Part shown: positions 7,536 through 17,320 of the stretch, in pieces | Layout: each line of letters begins with the position of its first letter | How positions within the stretch are numbered: position 1 is the stretch's first letter | NCBI GenBank assembly: GCA_002381615.1 | Contig: DFWY01000169.1 | Location: forward strand, 3,106-52,864 | Source of the DNA: Polaromonas sp. UBA4122 | GTDB taxonomy: Bacteria; Pseudomonadota; Gammaproteobacteria; Burkholderiales; Burkholderiaceae_C | Direction of reading: 5' to 3' | Length of the DNA stretch: 49,759 bases | Notes under the pieces: generated by a model | The model's input: the letters and a program-made list of their open reading frames with translations, nothing else | Databases searched by the model: none | What the model was told of the DNA's origin: nothing | Translations under genes and position numbers: made by a program

Positions 7536-8843
7536 TTAGGCCGTCACCAGCTGTTCCTGGCGCATCTGGTCCTGTACGTTTTCGCGCCGACGGATCAGGT
7601 GCACCTGGCTGCCATCGATCAGCAGCTCGGCGGCGCGGCCGCGGGTGTTGTAGTTGCTGGCCATGCTCATGCAGTAAGCCCCGGCTGACAGTACCGCCAA
7701 ATGGTCGCCGGCCGCAACGCTCAGGGCGCGGTCATGGCCAATCCAGTCTCCGCTTTCGCACACCGGGCCCACCACGTCGTACGTGGCCTCCACGGCTCCT
7801 GTGCCCCGCAGTGCGACGGGGACGATGGCATGAAAAGCCTGGTACAGGGCCGGGCGCGGCAAGTCGTTCATGGCGGCATCGATGATGCAGAAATTTTTCT
7901 GCTCGCCAGGCTTCAGGTACAACACCTCGGTCAGGCAGACACCGGCATTGCCGACCAGCGAGCGTCCCGGCTCAATCATCAGTTTTTTGCCGCCATAGCC
8001 GCGCGCATCCAGTTTGGCCAGCAGCAGCCGCCAGAGCGCGTCAGCCGCGGGCGGGGCGTCATCGTTGTAATTGATGCCCAGCCCGCCGCCAAAGTCGATG
8101 TGCGCCAGCGGAATGCCTGCCGCTTCAATGGCTGTGACCAGATCAAGCACCCGGTCCATGGCGTCAAGATACGGGGCGGTATCGGTGATCTGCGAACCGA
8201 TATGGCAGTCGATACCGACGACCTGCAGGCCCTTCAGGGAAGCCGCGTGCTGGTAAATGCGCAGTGCGTCCTCGTGGGCAACGCCGAACTTGTTGCCTTT
8301 CAGGCCTGTGGAAATATAGGGATGCGTCTTGGGGTCGACATTCGGATTGACCCGAATGCTCACCGGCGCGCGCAGATTCATTGTGCTCGCTACGCTGGAC
8401 AGCACCTCCAGTTCGGCTTCGCTTTCGACATTGAAGCAGCCAATACCGGCCGTCAGCGCCTGGCGCATCTCGGTGCGCGTTTTACCGACGCCGGAAAAAA
8501 TGATTTTTTGGGCGTCACCGCCTGCGGCCAGCACACGCTCCAGCTCGCCGCCCGACACAATGTCAAAGCCGCAACCGGCCTGGGCAAACACTTGCAGCAC
8601 ACCCAGCGATGAGTTGGCTTTCATGGCGTAGCAGATCTGCGCATCGCGCCCCGCAAAACCGCGCTGGTAAGCCGCCAGGGCCGACAGCATGGCGGCTTTG
8701 GAATACACAAAAAGTGGCGTGCCATGCTCCCGGGCCAGCGTTGAGAGCGCCACGTTTTCGACCTGAAGCGAGTCGTTGCGATAGGCCACAAAAGGGTGGC
8801 CGGGGAGTGCCACTGGTACGGCCTGGGTCACGGGATGATTCAT
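7536..8843 (-). CDS. lysA: Diaminopimelate decarboxylase
   Basis: Last step of lysine synthesis: a PLP enzyme that decarboxylates meso-diaminopimelate. The 435-residue protein has the PLP lysine in CYAMKANSS and the HIDFGGGLGINY glycine loop. It also has EPGRSLVGNAG for phosphate binding and CESGDWIG with the catalytic cysteine from the partner subunit. The start is the ATG of MNHPVTQ, which overlaps the stop codon of lptM (ATGA), so the two genes are translationally coupled. The pair lptM-lysA is common in proteobacteria. Confidence 0.96.
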   Translation of the reverse strand: MNHPVTQAVPVALPGHPFVAYRNDSLQVENVALSTLAREHGTPLFVYSKAAMLSALAAYQRGFAGRDAQICYAMKANSSLGVLQVFAQAGCGFDIVSGGELERVLAAGGDAQKIIFSGVGKTRTEMRQALTAGIGCFNVESEAELEVLSSVASTMNLRAPVSIRVNPNVDPKTHPYISTGLKGNKFGVAHEDALRIYQHAASLKGLQVVGIDCHIGSQITDTAPYLDAMDRVLDLVTAIEAAGIPLAHIDFGGGLGINYNDDAPPAADALWRLLLAKLDARGYGGKKLMIEPGRSLVGNAGVCLTEVLYLKPGEQKNFCIIDAAMNDLPRPALYQAFHAIVPVALRGTGAVEATYDVVGPVCESGDWIGHDRALSVAAGDHLAVLSAGAYCMSMASNYNTRGRAAELLIDGSQVHLIRRRENVQDQMRQEQLVTA

Positions 8844-9067
8844 TTTGATGCTGACGCCGGGGAAGCGGGTACGGCCACCGCAGGTGCCGTGGCCGGATTG
8901 ACATGGGTGGGGATGCTCGCGGGCGGCACCTTGGGCGGTACCGGTAGGAAGAGCGGGCCTTTCTGGCCGCAACCGGCCAGCGCTGCAGCGCCAACCACAA
9001 CAGCAACAAGGCCATGCCTGAGTGCAAATGCGTGAAGGCGACCTAAAATTTGGACTGAAAAAACCAT
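8840..9067 (-). CDS. lptM: Small LptM (YifL)-type lipoprotein
   Basis: A 75-residue lipoprotein. A signal segment ends in the lipobox LAGC (C33), followed directly by the family signature GQKGPLFLP and a Pro/Ala-rich tail. LptM proteins bind the LptD/LptE outer-membrane translocon and help its disulfide maturation. The gene overlaps lysA by ATGA and is expressed with it. It starts 12 bases from the divergent cyaY gene, so the two promoters must overlap. Confidence 0.85.
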   Translation of the reverse strand: MVFSVQILGRLHAFALRHGLVAVVVGAAALAGCGQKGPLFLPVPPKVPPASIPTHVNPATAPAVAVPASPASASK

Positions 9068-9079
9068 ATTGGGATTGTA

Positions 9080-9415
9080 ATGACGGACCTTGAATACCAG
9101 GACCTGGCCGAGAGCATGCTGAAAGCGATCGAGCTGGCCTGCGACCGGATCAATGATGATACCGACGCTGACATTGACAACCAGCGGACCGGCGGCATGA
9201 TCACGCTGACGTTTTCAAACCGCAGCCAGATCGTCATCAATTTGCAAAAGCCGCTGCAGGAAATCTGGATGGCCGCCAAGGCGGGCGGGTTTCACTATAA
9301 ATTCAATAGCAATCAGTGGACGGATACCAAGGACTCCAGCGAATTTTTCGCCAAGCTGTCGCGTTACGCCAGTGAGCAGGCAGGGCAGCCGCTGGTATTC
9401 AAGGCGCCTGCCTGA
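9080..9415 (+). CDS. cyaY: Iron-sulfur cluster assembly protein CyaY (frataxin)
   Basis: Bacterial frataxin, an iron-binding regulator of Fe-S cluster assembly. The 111-residue size is normal. The first helix is acidic ([14 protein letters not shown] and [12 protein letters not shown]), as expected for iron binding. The beta sheet carries the conserved [19 protein letters not shown] and [16 protein letters not shown], with the later tryptophan in NQWTD. It is divergent from lptM-lysA and convergent with mrcA. Confidence 0.93.
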   Translation: MTDLEYQDLAESMLKAIELACDRINDDTDADIDNQRTGGMITLTFSNRSQIVINLQKPLQEIWMAAKAGGFHYKFNSNQWTDTKDSSEFFAKLSRYASEQAGQPLVFKAPA

Positions 9416-9490
9416 TTCGCTGCCTGCCTGAACGCGCAAGAAACAAACGGGCCCCGCGCAGGGACCTGTCGCCACACTGTTATGTCCTGA

Positions 9491-11890
9491 TCAGTTTTTG
9501 AACAGATCCAGTATCCGTTTCTTTTCATCGGAGGGCGGCAGCACCTCAATCGAGCCGCCTGGCTGGCCTGTCGCCGCCGGGTCCTGTAGGCCCACGCTAC
9601 TGACCCCAGAGCCCTTGGCGTACTCGTTGTAGTACCACTCGCCGGCTACGTTGACCACGCCTTCAGGCGGCGAGTATTCGGTGACTGGCACACCTTTGAG
9701 GGCGTATTCCATGAAGTTGATCCAGATGGGCAGGCTCAGGCCGCCGCCGGTTTCCCGATCGCCGAGCTTTTTGGGTGTGTCGTAACCCATCCAGACCGCT
9801 GCCATGAGCGTCGGCTGAAAACCCACGAACCAGGTGTCTATCGAGTCGTTGGTGGTGCCGGTTTTGCCAAAAATATCAGGGCGCTTGAGTGTCGCTTGCG
9901 CCTTGGCTGCCGTACCAGAACGCGCCACTTCCTGCAGCAGGCTGTCCATGATGAAGGCATTGCGCGCATCGATACCTCTGGCCGACTCATTCAGCTCGGG
10001 TGCTTTGGTCTCTAACAGGACCTTGCCGCGCTGGTCGCTGATCTTTGTGATCAGGTAGGGGTTGACGCGGTAGCCCCCATTGGCAAAAACCGAAAACGCC
10101 GTGGCCATCTGCATGGGCGTGACAGAACCAGCGCCCAGTGCCATGGTGAGGTAGGCCGGGTGTTTTTCTGCTTCGAAGCCGAAACGGGTGATCCAGTCTT
10201 GTGCGTACTGGGTGCCTATGGCCTGCAGGATACGGATGGAAATCATGTTTTTTGACTTCTTCAAGCCGGTCCGCAAAGTCATGGGTCCCTCGAAGTTGCC
10301 GTCGTAGTTCTTGGGCTCCCACGGCTGGCCGCCCGTGACGCCAGCGTCGAAAAACAGCGGCGCGTCGTTGACCACGGTAGCCGGAGTAAAACCCTTCTCC
10401 AGCGCGGCCGAATAAATAAAGGGCTTGAAGCTGGATCCCGGCTGACGCCAGGCCTGGGTGACATGGTTGAACTTGTTTTTCTCGAAATCAAACCCGCCGA
10501 CCAGCGCGCGGATGGAGCCATCACGCGGATCCAGTGCTACAAAAGCACCTTCAACTTCAGGCAGTTGGGTAATTTCCCAGGTGTTTTTGGGGGTTTTGGC
10601 AACGCGAATCAGCGCACCGCGGCGGATTTTGATGTTGGGACCGGCCTTGTCGGCCAAGCCGGACTGCGCAGGCTTGAGGCCTTCTCCCGTGATCTCAACC
10701 GTTTCGCTGTTCTGGCGCATCGCCAAAATCCGCTTAGGATTGGCCTCCAGCACCACGGCCGACATCACGTCACCGTTATCGGGGTTGTCAGCCAGTGCTT
10801 CGTCAATCGCATCTTCCGTCTCCTGGGGATTGGCGGGCAGGTCGATGAATTTTTCAGGTCCCCGGTAGATTTGCCGGCGCTCATAGTCCATGATGCCCTT
10901 GCGCAAGGCCTTGTAGGCCACGGTCTGGTCGGTGGCGCGCAAGGTGGTGTAAACATTTAGCCCGCGGGTATAGGTTTCGTCGCCGTACTGGTTGTAAACC
11001 AGCTGGCGCACGGTTTCAGCCACGTATTCAGCATGCACACGACCTGCGTCAGGCCCGGTTTTGACCTTGATCTCTTCCTCGTTGGCGGCCTTGGCCTGAT
11101 CGGCCGTGATGAAGCCGTTTTCTTCCATGCGCTGAATGATGTAGAGCTGGCGGGCTTTAGCACGCTTGGGGTTGACGATGGGGTTGTACGCCGAAGGTGC
11201 TTTCGGCAGGCCGGCCAGCATGGCGGCTTCGGCAATTGAAATGTTCTTGAGTGGCTTGCCAAAGTAAGCCTCCGAGGCAGCCGCAAAGCCGTAGGCCCGG
11301 TTTCCCAGAAAAATCTGGTTCATGTAGATCTCAAGAATCTGGTCTTTGGTGAGGAGATGCTCCAGCTTGAAGGTCAGCAGAATTTCATAAATCTTGCGGG
11401 TATAGCTTTTTTCGGCTGACAGGTAAACATTGCGGGCGACCTGCATGGTGATGGTGGATGCGCCCTGGCTTTTTGCGCGGCCCATATTGGCAAGGCCGGC
11501 TCGGATCACGCCAAGGTAATCCACGCCGCCATGCGAGAAAAAGCGCGCGTCCTCGACAGCCAGCACGGCGTCTTTCATGACTTGGGGAATATCCTTGATG
11601 GGGGTGAGACTGCGGCGCTCTTCGCCGAACTCGCCAATCACCACACCATCTGCAGAATAGACGCGCAGCGGCAGTTTGGGCCGGTAGTCGGACAAATCCG
11701 AAATATCTGGCAGATTGGGGTAGGCGACCGACAGCGCGACGGCCACAAACAGGAGGATGCCGACAACACCCGCCAATGCCAGACCAAGGCTCCATAAAGA
11801 GAGCTTGATTAACCAGCGCTGCCAGGAGGTCTGCGTCACAGGGCTGGAGTTTGAGTTGGAAGAGGAGGTCTTGGAGGGATTAGAGGGCAT
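9491..11890 (-). CDS. mrcA: Penicillin-binding protein 1A
   Basis: Bifunctional peptidoglycan synthase. An N-terminal membrane anchor (about residues 28-55) is followed by the glycosyltransferase domain with the catalytic EDARFF (E113) and QGASTITMQVARN. The transpeptidase domain has the active serine in SSFK (S486-K489), the SKN motif in KKSKNMISI, and KTGTTND (K676). An OB-like insert lies between the two domains. The length of 799 residues is typical. It diverges from pilM, an arrangement common in beta- and gamma-proteobacteria. It ends with a polar tail (EVLPPSDEKKRILDLFKN). Confidence 0.96.
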   Translation of the reverse strand: MPSNPSKTSSSNSNSSPVTQTSWQRWLIKLSLWSLGLALAGVVGILLFVAVALSVAYPNLPDISDLSDYRPKLPLRVYSADGVVIGEFGEERRSLTPIKDIPQVMKDAVLAVEDARFFSHGGVDYLGVIRAGLANMGRAKSQGASTITMQVARNVYLSAEKSYTRKIYEILLTFKLEHLLTKDQILEIYMNQIFLGNRAYGFAAASEAYFGKPLKNISIAEAAMLAGLPKAPSAYNPIVNPKRAKARQLYIIQRMEENGFITADQAKAANEEEIKVKTGPDAGRVHAEYVAETVRQLVYNQYGDETYTRGLNVYTTLRATDQTVAYKALRKGIMDYERRQIYRGPEKFIDLPANPQETEDAIDEALADNPDNGDVMSAVVLEANPKRILAMRQNSETVEITGEGLKPAQSGLADKAGPNIKIRRGALIRVAKTPKNTWEITQLPEVEGAFVALDPRDGSIRALVGGFDFEKNKFNHVTQAWRQPGSSFKPFIYSAALEKGFTPATVVNDAPLFFDAGVTGGQPWEPKNYDGNFEGPMTLRTGLKKSKNMISIRILQAIGTQYAQDWITRFGFEAEKHPAYLTMALGAGSVTPMQMATAFSVFANGGYRVNPYLITKISDQRGKVLLETKAPELNESARGIDARNAFIMDSLLQEVARSGTAAKAQATLKRPDIFGKTGTTNDSIDTWFVGFQPTLMAAVWMGYDTPKKLGDRETGGGLSLPIWINFMEYALKGVPVTEYSPPEGVVNVAGEWYYNEYAKGSGVSSVGLQDPAATGQPGGSIEVLPPSDEKKRILDLFKN

Positions 11891-12158
11891 GTAGACAATC
11901 GTAAAGTCGCGTGGGCATTATAAAAAACCCGGAAACCCGGACGTATCAGGCGCCCGCCAAAACGCCACACTGTTACATTTACAGACAGTACTTTGCCCTG
12001 GCCTGCACCGGCACGGTCCGTCAAGACCGTCTGCTTTTGACAACGCTCTTGATGCGTGAAACAGGAAAAATCCTTACTGCACAAAGATCTCACTGCTACT
12101 ATTCAAGTAATTTCTTAAGTATGCAGGGCTACATATTAGCCGTCATTTGGGGACCGCC

Positions 12159-13238
12159 TTGATCTCTCTGGGATCGTTATCCAACCGTCAACAGCCCGCT
12201 TTGCTGGGTCTCGATATCAGTTCGTCCAGTGTCATGCTGGTGGAGTTGAGTCGTGACAAGGCCGGTAACCTGGTGCTTGATCGCTGTGCGATTGAGCCGC
12301 TGGAGCATGGCTGGATCACCGATGGCAATATCGAGAAATTCGACGAGGTGGCCGATGCCGTGCGCCGCTTGGTCAAAAAGAGCGGGACGCGCACCAGGAA
12401 CGTGGCGATGGCGCTGCCGGCCTCCGCGGTCATTAGCAAAAAAATCATCCTCCCTGGCGGCCTGAGTGATGCCGAACTTGAAGTCCAGGTCGAATCCGAG
12501 GCCAATCAATACATTCCCTTCTCGCTCGATGAGGTCAGCCTGGATTTCTGTGTGGTGGGCCCCAGTGCTACGTCCAGCGGTGACGTCGAAGTGCTGATTG
12601 CTGCTTCGCGCAAGGAAAAGGTGCAGGACAGGCAGGGTCTGGCGGAAGCTGCCGGGCTGAAACCCATCGTGATCGATGTGGAGTCCTATGCTTCGCGCCG
12701 GGCAACCGCGCGCCTGATCGAGAACCTGCCCAACAAGAGTGTGGACACCATGGTTGCCCTGTTTGAAGTGGGCGCTTTAACCACCAGCATGCAGGTGATC
12801 AGGAACGATGATGTGTTGTACGAGCGCGATCAGGCGTTTGGCGGCGCGCAACTGACGCAGCTGATTGTTCGGCAGTACGGCTTTTCACCTGAAGAGGCGG
12901 AGAATAAAAAGCGCAGCGGCGATTTGCCGGAAGACTACGGGTCGGGTGTTCTGAAGCCCTTTGTCGAGAGCATGGCGCAGGAAATTGGCCGTGCGCTCCA
13001 GTTCTTTTTTACCAGTACGCCGCATAACAGGGTTGACTATGTGATGCTGGCGGGCGGCTCGTCCGGATTGCCCGGCCTGACCGATGCCGTGACGCAACAG
13101 ACCTCGTTTGCCTGCCTGCTGGCCAATCCTTTTGAAGGCATGGAACTCGGTGATGGGGTGCGGGAAAAGAAGATGCGGCGTGAGGCATCGTCTTATTTGA
13201 CCTCTTGCGGTCTGGCTTTGCGGAGGTTCCTGCAGTGA
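12159..13238 (+). CDS. pilM: Type IV pilus inner-membrane platform protein PilM
   Basis: Cytoplasmic actin-like ATPase-fold protein that binds the N-terminus of PilN and links the alignment complex to the pilus motor. It has LLGLDISSSSVMLVEL near the start (phosphate-1 loop), then AMALPASAVISKKI and a late VMLAGGSSGLPGLTD (adenosine loop). I place the start at TTG 12159, preceded by GGGGA; an in-frame TTG 12 bases earlier is also possible. The resulting protein has about 359 residues. It is the first gene of pilMNOPQ, with a 4-base overlap (GTGA) to pilN. Confidence 0.92.
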   Translation: MISLGSLSNRQQPALLGLDISSSSVMLVELSRDKAGNLVLDRCAIEPLEHGWITDGNIEKFDEVADAVRRLVKKSGTRTRNVAMALPASAVISKKIILPGGLSDAELEVQVESEANQYIPFSLDEVSLDFCVVGPSATSSGDVEVLIAASRKEKVQDRQGLAEAAGLKPIVIDVESYASRRATARLIENLPNKSVDTMVALFEVGALTTSMQVIRNDDVLYERDQAFGGAQLTQLIVRQYGFSPEEAENKKRSGDLPEDYGSGVLKPFVESMAQEIGRALQFFFTSTPHNRVDYVMLAGGSSGLPGLTDAVTQQTSFACLLANPFEGMELGDGVREKKMRREASSYLTSCGLALRRFLQ

Positions 13239-13858
13239 TTCTGATCAATCTGCTCCCGCACCGCGAAGCTGCGCGCAAGCGCAGGCGCGAAGTGTTTTTT
13301 GCAACGCTTGGCGTGGCCGCGCTGATAGGCGGCCTGATTTGTGGCGCCGTGTATTCCTGGTACCTGGCTCAAATTGAAAGCCAGCGAGGGAAAAATACTT
13401 TTCTGAAATCAGAAATTACCCGTCTGGACGGGCAGATCAAGGACATCGCGACTTTGCAGGCTGAGATCGCTTCGCTGCGGGCTCGCCAAAATGCAGTGGA
13501 AGATTTGCAGGGAAACCGCAATCTGCCGGTGTACTTGCTGAGCGAGTTGGTCAAGCAACTGCCCGACGGGGTGTACATCAACAGCATGAAGCAGGATAAC
13601 CAGACCGTCCTGATCACCGGTGTCGCGCAATCCAATGAACGGGTTTCCGAACTATTGCGTAATTTTTCCAATAACAGCCCCTGGTTGACCAAGCCCGAAC
13701 TGGTTGAAATTACCGCTGGCACGGTTACGCTGAGCCAGCGTGACCAGCGGCGGGTCTCCAATTTCTCCATGCGGGTGGGGCTTAAACGGGCCAGTGACCC
13801 GAAAGCGGCCGGTTCCGCCTTGGCCGCTTCGGCTGCATCTGCGTCCTCCAAGCCATGA
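13235..13858 (+). CDS. pilN: Type IV pilus assembly protein PilN
   Basis: Inner-membrane protein that forms a heterodimer with PilO. The conserved cytoplasmic tail INLLPHRE that binds PilM is at the very N-terminus, followed by one membrane helix (about residues 22-43). A coiled coil (SEITRLDGQIKDIATLQAEI) and a periplasmic ferredoxin-like fold follow. The start is GTG, overlapping the pilM stop. About 207 residues. The Ala/Ser-rich C-terminal tail is not conserved. Confidence 0.93.
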   Translation: MILINLLPHREAARKRRREVFFATLGVAALIGGLICGAVYSWYLAQIESQRGKNTFLKSEITRLDGQIKDIATLQAEIASLRARQNAVEDLQGNRNLPVYLLSELVKQLPDGVYINSMKQDNQTVLITGVAQSNERVSELLRNFSNNSPWLTKPELVEITAGTVTLSQRDQRRVSNFSMRVGLKRASDPKAAGSALAASAASASSKP

Positions 13859-13881
13859 CGCCGGTTTGAACGAGACTGATC

Positions 13882-14556
13882 ATGGCAACAATTCCAAAAC
13901 CCGCTATCGATTTCGCCGGTATTCAAAGCAGTTTGAAGGCCCAGTTCACCGGTCTTGATCCGAATGATCCGCCTTCCTGGCCCGCTTTGCCGCGTTATCT
14001 TCTATTCATTGCCGTCACGGTGTTTGTCGTCGTTGCGCTCTGGTTTCTATGGTTGAACTCCTCTAATGAAGAGTTGACGGCAGAAAAAGCCAAAGAGGTT
14101 CAACTGAAAGAAGACTACAAGAAGAAGCTGGTGCAGGCGGTCAATCTGGACGCCTTGAAGAAGCAGCGCGAACAAGTCCAGCAGTATGTGACGCAGCTTG
14201 AAAAGCAGTTGCCCAGCAAGGCTGAAATGGATGCGCTGTTGTCTGATATCAACCAGGCTGGTCTGGGTCGCAGCCTGCAGTTCGAGTTGTTCCGGCCGGG
14301 TCAAGTGAGCGTTAAAGAGTATTACGCCGAGTTGCCGATTGCGGTGCGTGTAACGGGCCGCTACCACGATATGGGGGCTTTTGCTGCCGATATTGCCAAT
14401 CTTTCCCGCATTGTGACCTTGAATAATCTGAGCATTACACCGGGCAAGGATGGCAATTTGGTCATGGACACCACGGCCAAAACTTTCCGTTATCTGGACA
14501 GCGAAGAGGTGGCTTTGCAGCGCAAGAGTGCTCCCGTCAAGGGAGCAAAAAAATGA
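13882..14556 (+). CDS. pilO: Type IV pilus assembly protein PilO
   Basis: Inner-membrane partner of PilN in the alignment complex that joins the platform to the secretin. The 224-residue protein has a short cytoplasmic part and one membrane helix (YLLFIAVTVFVVVALWFLWL). A coiled coil with many Lys and Glu is followed by a periplasmic domain that includes FELFRPGQVSVKEYYAELPI. It lies 23 bases after pilN and overlaps pilP by ATGA. Confidence 0.93.
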   Translation: MATIPKPAIDFAGIQSSLKAQFTGLDPNDPPSWPALPRYLLFIAVTVFVVVALWFLWLNSSNEELTAEKAKEVQLKEDYKKKLVQAVNLDALKKQREQVQQYVTQLEKQLPSKAEMDALLSDINQAGLGRSLQFELFRPGQVSVKEYYAELPIAVRVTGRYHDMGAFAADIANLSRIVTLNNLSITPGKDGNLVMDTTAKTFRYLDSEEVALQRKSAPVKGAKK

Positions 14557-15107
14557 GATTCACCCACTATGCGCTGGCCGCAAGCCTGACGCTGATTTTA
14601 TTTGGAATGGCGGGTTGCGGCGGCTCATCCGATCAGGAAGAGTTGCAGCAGTGGATGACAGAGCAGCGCAATGCGACCCGACCCAAGGTAGAGCCCCTGC
14701 CGGAGCCCACCAAATTCTCGCCGCAAGCCTATGGCCAAGAGGGCTCGATCGAGCCTTTCAGCAACCAGAAACTGGCACAAGCCCTGAAGCGCGATTCCAA
14801 CCAGGTGACAGCCAATGCGGCGCTGATAACGCCGGAGCTAAGCCGGCGCAAAGAAGCTCTGGAGGCATCCCCTCTGGACGCCGTTGTCATGGTCGGCAGC
14901 CTGATTAAAGGCGGCCAGCCCGTGGCACTGGTTCGGGTTGACAACCTGATCTACCAGGTTCGAGCCGGCAACTATCTTGGCCAGAACTATGGCCGCATCA
15001 CCAAGGTGACGGAGACCAGTCTTTCCTTGCGTGAAATCGTGCAAGACGCTGCGGGCGAATGGATAGAGCGGCCAGCGACTTTACAGCTTTTAGAGGGATC
15101 AAAATGA
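14553..15107 (+). CDS. pilP: Type IV pilus lipoprotein PilP
   Basis: Inner-membrane lipoprotein that connects PilN/PilO with the secretin PilQ. The signal sequence ends in GMAGC (C22). The flexible N-terminal part contains EELQQWMTEQRN, matching the stretch that binds PilN/PilO. The C-terminal beta domain includes VRVDNLIYQVRAGNYLGQNYG and ITKVTETSLSLREIV, typical of the family. About 184 residues. ATGA overlaps occur with both neighbours. Confidence 0.92.
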   Translation: MRFTHYALAASLTLILFGMAGCGGSSDQEELQQWMTEQRNATRPKVEPLPEPTKFSPQAYGQEGSIEPFSNQKLAQALKRDSNQVTANAALITPELSRRKEALEASPLDAVVMVGSLIKGGQPVALVRVDNLIYQVRAGNYLGQNYGRITKVTETSLSLREIVQDAAGEWIERPATLQLLEGSK

Positions 15108-17278
15108 ACAAGCAGACATGGGCATTAGAGGCGGAGGCGATGCGAGGTGGCCTGCGGCATTTGCTTGGACTTGTGTTGCGCTGCGCGTCACTCATGGTGG
15201 CACTGTTTGCGACCACCATGCCGTTAATGGCGCAAGCGCAAAATGCCATCCAGGCCGTTTCCGGCTCAGTTCAGGGCGGCACCGAAGTGATCCGGATCGA
15301 TCTGGCCGAACCTCTGGCGTCAGTGCCTACCGGTTTCACTATCCAGGCGCCAGCGCGCATTGCACTTGATTTCCCGGGGGTCAGCAACTCCGTAGGACGC
15401 TCAGCCGTTGACCTCAATCTCGGAAATTTGCGTTCGGCGAATGTGGTTCAAGTGGGTGAGCGAACCCGGGTAGTGCTCAATCTCAAGACGCCAACTGCCT
15501 ATAAGGCCGAGATAAAGGGCAAGTCCCTGCTGATTATTCTGGCGCCAGTGGCGGTGGCTTCGCCTTCCGTGGCCGCTGCCTCGGTATTTGCCGAGAGCCG
15601 CAACCGTGACATCCTGCCGCTTAAAGACATTGACTTCCGCCGTGGTGATGACAGCACGGGCCGTATCGTGGTGGGGCTGGCCAATAACGAGGTTGGCGTT
15701 GACATTCACCAGCAAGGTAAAACCCTGGTGGTCGAGTTTCTGAAAACCGCCTTGCCCGAGGGCTTGCGTCGCCGCCTGGATGTCGCTGACTTTGGCACGC
15801 CCGTGCAAACCGTGACGACCTACCAGGTAGGCGACAAAGTCCGGATGGTCGTGGAGCCAAAAGGCGCCTGGGAGCACAGTGCCTACCAAAGCGATAACCA
15901 GTTTGTACTGGAAGTACGTCAGCAGAAAGTCGATGCGGGTAAATTGACTCAGGGGACTGGCTATAACGGCGAGAAGCTGTCCCTGAATTTTCAGAATATT
16001 GAAATCCGGTCCCTGCTGCAGGTGATTGCCGATTTCACCAACTTCAATATCGTGACTTCAGATTCGGTCACCGGGAGTGTCACCTTAAGGTTGAAGGATG
16101 TTCCCTGGGACCAGGCGCTGGACATCATTTTGCAGGCCAAGGGATTGGGCATGCGTAAAAACGGCAATGTCCTGGTGATAGCGCCCAAGGACGAACTGGC
16201 CGCCAAGGACAAGCTTGACCTGGAATCGCGCAACGCCCTGCAAAATCTCGAAGCCGTTCGCACGCAATCTTTCCAGATCAACTATGCGAAGGCCGCCGAT
16301 ATTGGCATACAGCTCACGGCGTCCGGCAGTGGACCCGCCAGCGCCCGCATCCTGTCCAGTCGCGGCAGCGTGATTGCTGAACCACGCACCAACCAGCTGT
16401 TCGTGACGGATATTCCCTCCAAGCTGGAGCAGGTGCAGCAACTGATTGGCAAGCTCGACGTCGCCGTGCGGCAAGTGCTGATTGAAGCGCGCATCGTGGA
16501 AGCAACAGACACCTTTGGCAAATCCCTCGGTGTGAAATTGGGTGGTTTGGACCTCCGGGCGCAGCGCGGAGGAGATGCTGGTTACCAGCTCAGTGGCAAC
16601 AACCGCGTTGCATTCGGTACCAACTACGGCAATGTCGTGGCCACCACGGGTGCTGGCGGAACCATAGACACCTCCAGCAATTTTGTGAACCTGCCGGCTT
16701 CGACCCTGGGCGTTGCCAATGCCGCTGCCTCGTTTGCGGTTTCCATCTTCAATGCGTCAGCCAACCGCTTCCTGAATCTTGAACTGTCCGCACTGGAGGC
16801 CGACGGCAAGGGCAAGATCGTGTCCAGTCCACGCGTCGTCACGGCCGACCAGACCAAGGCGCTGATTGAGCAGGGCACCGAGTTTCCGTATCAGGTCGCC
16901 ACATCCAGCGGCGCCACATCACTGGCTTTCCGCAAGGCCAACCTGAAACTTGAGGTCACCCCGCAAATCACGCCCGAAGGCAACATCATCCTCGACCTGG
17001 ATGTAAACAAGGACAGCCGAGGTGAAACCACCCAAGCCGGCATCGCCATCGATACCAAGCACATCAAGACCCAGGTGCTCGTCGAAAACGGCGGTACGGT
17101 CGTGATTGGCGGCATCTTTACACTCGACGAGTCCTCGAACGAAACCAAGGTGCCGCTGCTCGGTGACATCCCTTACGTGGGCAACCTCTTCAAGAGCCGC
17201 GAACGCACGTCGAGAAAGCAGGAAATGCTGGTGTTCATTACGCCGAAGATGATTGCGGACCGGACTGCGGCACGGTGA
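15104..17278 (+). CDS. pilQ: Type IV pilus secretin PilQ
   Basis: Outer-membrane channel through which the pilus leaves the cell. A signal peptide ends near LMAQAQNA. Two AMIN domains that bind peptidoglycan follow, one with RIDLAEPLASVPTGF and one starting near PLKDIDFRRGDDSTGRIVV. Then comes the short N0 secretin domain (LSLNFQNIEIRSLLQVIADF), an N1 domain, and the secretin barrel that ends with VPLLGDIPYVGNLFKS. The start is the ATG overlapping the pilP stop; the protein has 724 residues. Usually aroK follows; here a lipoprotein gene comes between. Confidence 0.95.
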   Translation: MNKQTWALEAEAMRGGLRHLLGLVLRCASLMVALFATTMPLMAQAQNAIQAVSGSVQGGTEVIRIDLAEPLASVPTGFTIQAPARIALDFPGVSNSVGRSAVDLNLGNLRSANVVQVGERTRVVLNLKTPTAYKAEIKGKSLLIILAPVAVASPSVAAASVFAESRNRDILPLKDIDFRRGDDSTGRIVVGLANNEVGVDIHQQGKTLVVEFLKTALPEGLRRRLDVADFGTPVQTVTTYQVGDKVRMVVEPKGAWEHSAYQSDNQFVLEVRQQKVDAGKLTQGTGYNGEKLSLNFQNIEIRSLLQVIADFTNFNIVTSDSVTGSVTLRLKDVPWDQALDIILQAKGLGMRKNGNVLVIAPKDELAAKDKLDLESRNALQNLEAVRTQSFQINYAKAADIGIQLTASGSGPASARILSSRGSVIAEPRTNQLFVTDIPSKLEQVQQLIGKLDVAVRQVLIEARIVEATDTFGKSLGVKLGGLDLRAQRGGDAGYQLSGNNRVAFGTNYGNVVATTGAGGTIDTSSNFVNLPASTLGVANAAASFAVSIFNASANRFLNLELSALEADGKGKIVSSPRVVTADQTKALIEQGTEFPYQVATSSGATSLAFRKANLKLEVTPQITPEGNIILDLDVNKDSRGETTQAGIAIDTKHIKTQVLVENGGTVVIGGIFTLDESSNETKVPLLGDIPYVGNLFKSRERTSRKQEMLVFITPKMIADRTAAR

Positions 17279-17320
17279 TTAGGGTTGGAATTTATTCTCT
17301 GCAAGCGTGGAAAGATTGAC

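Noticed and set aside
9280-9320. TTGCTATTGAATTTATAG on the minus strand inside cyaY, resembling the first stem of the repeat family
   Set aside because: The codons encode the conserved frataxin stretch [11 protein letters not shown], so the similarity is explained by the protein; the second stem does not match.
12037-12065. TTGACA upstream of pilM as a promoter
   Set aside because: No acceptable -10 hexamer at 16-19 bases.
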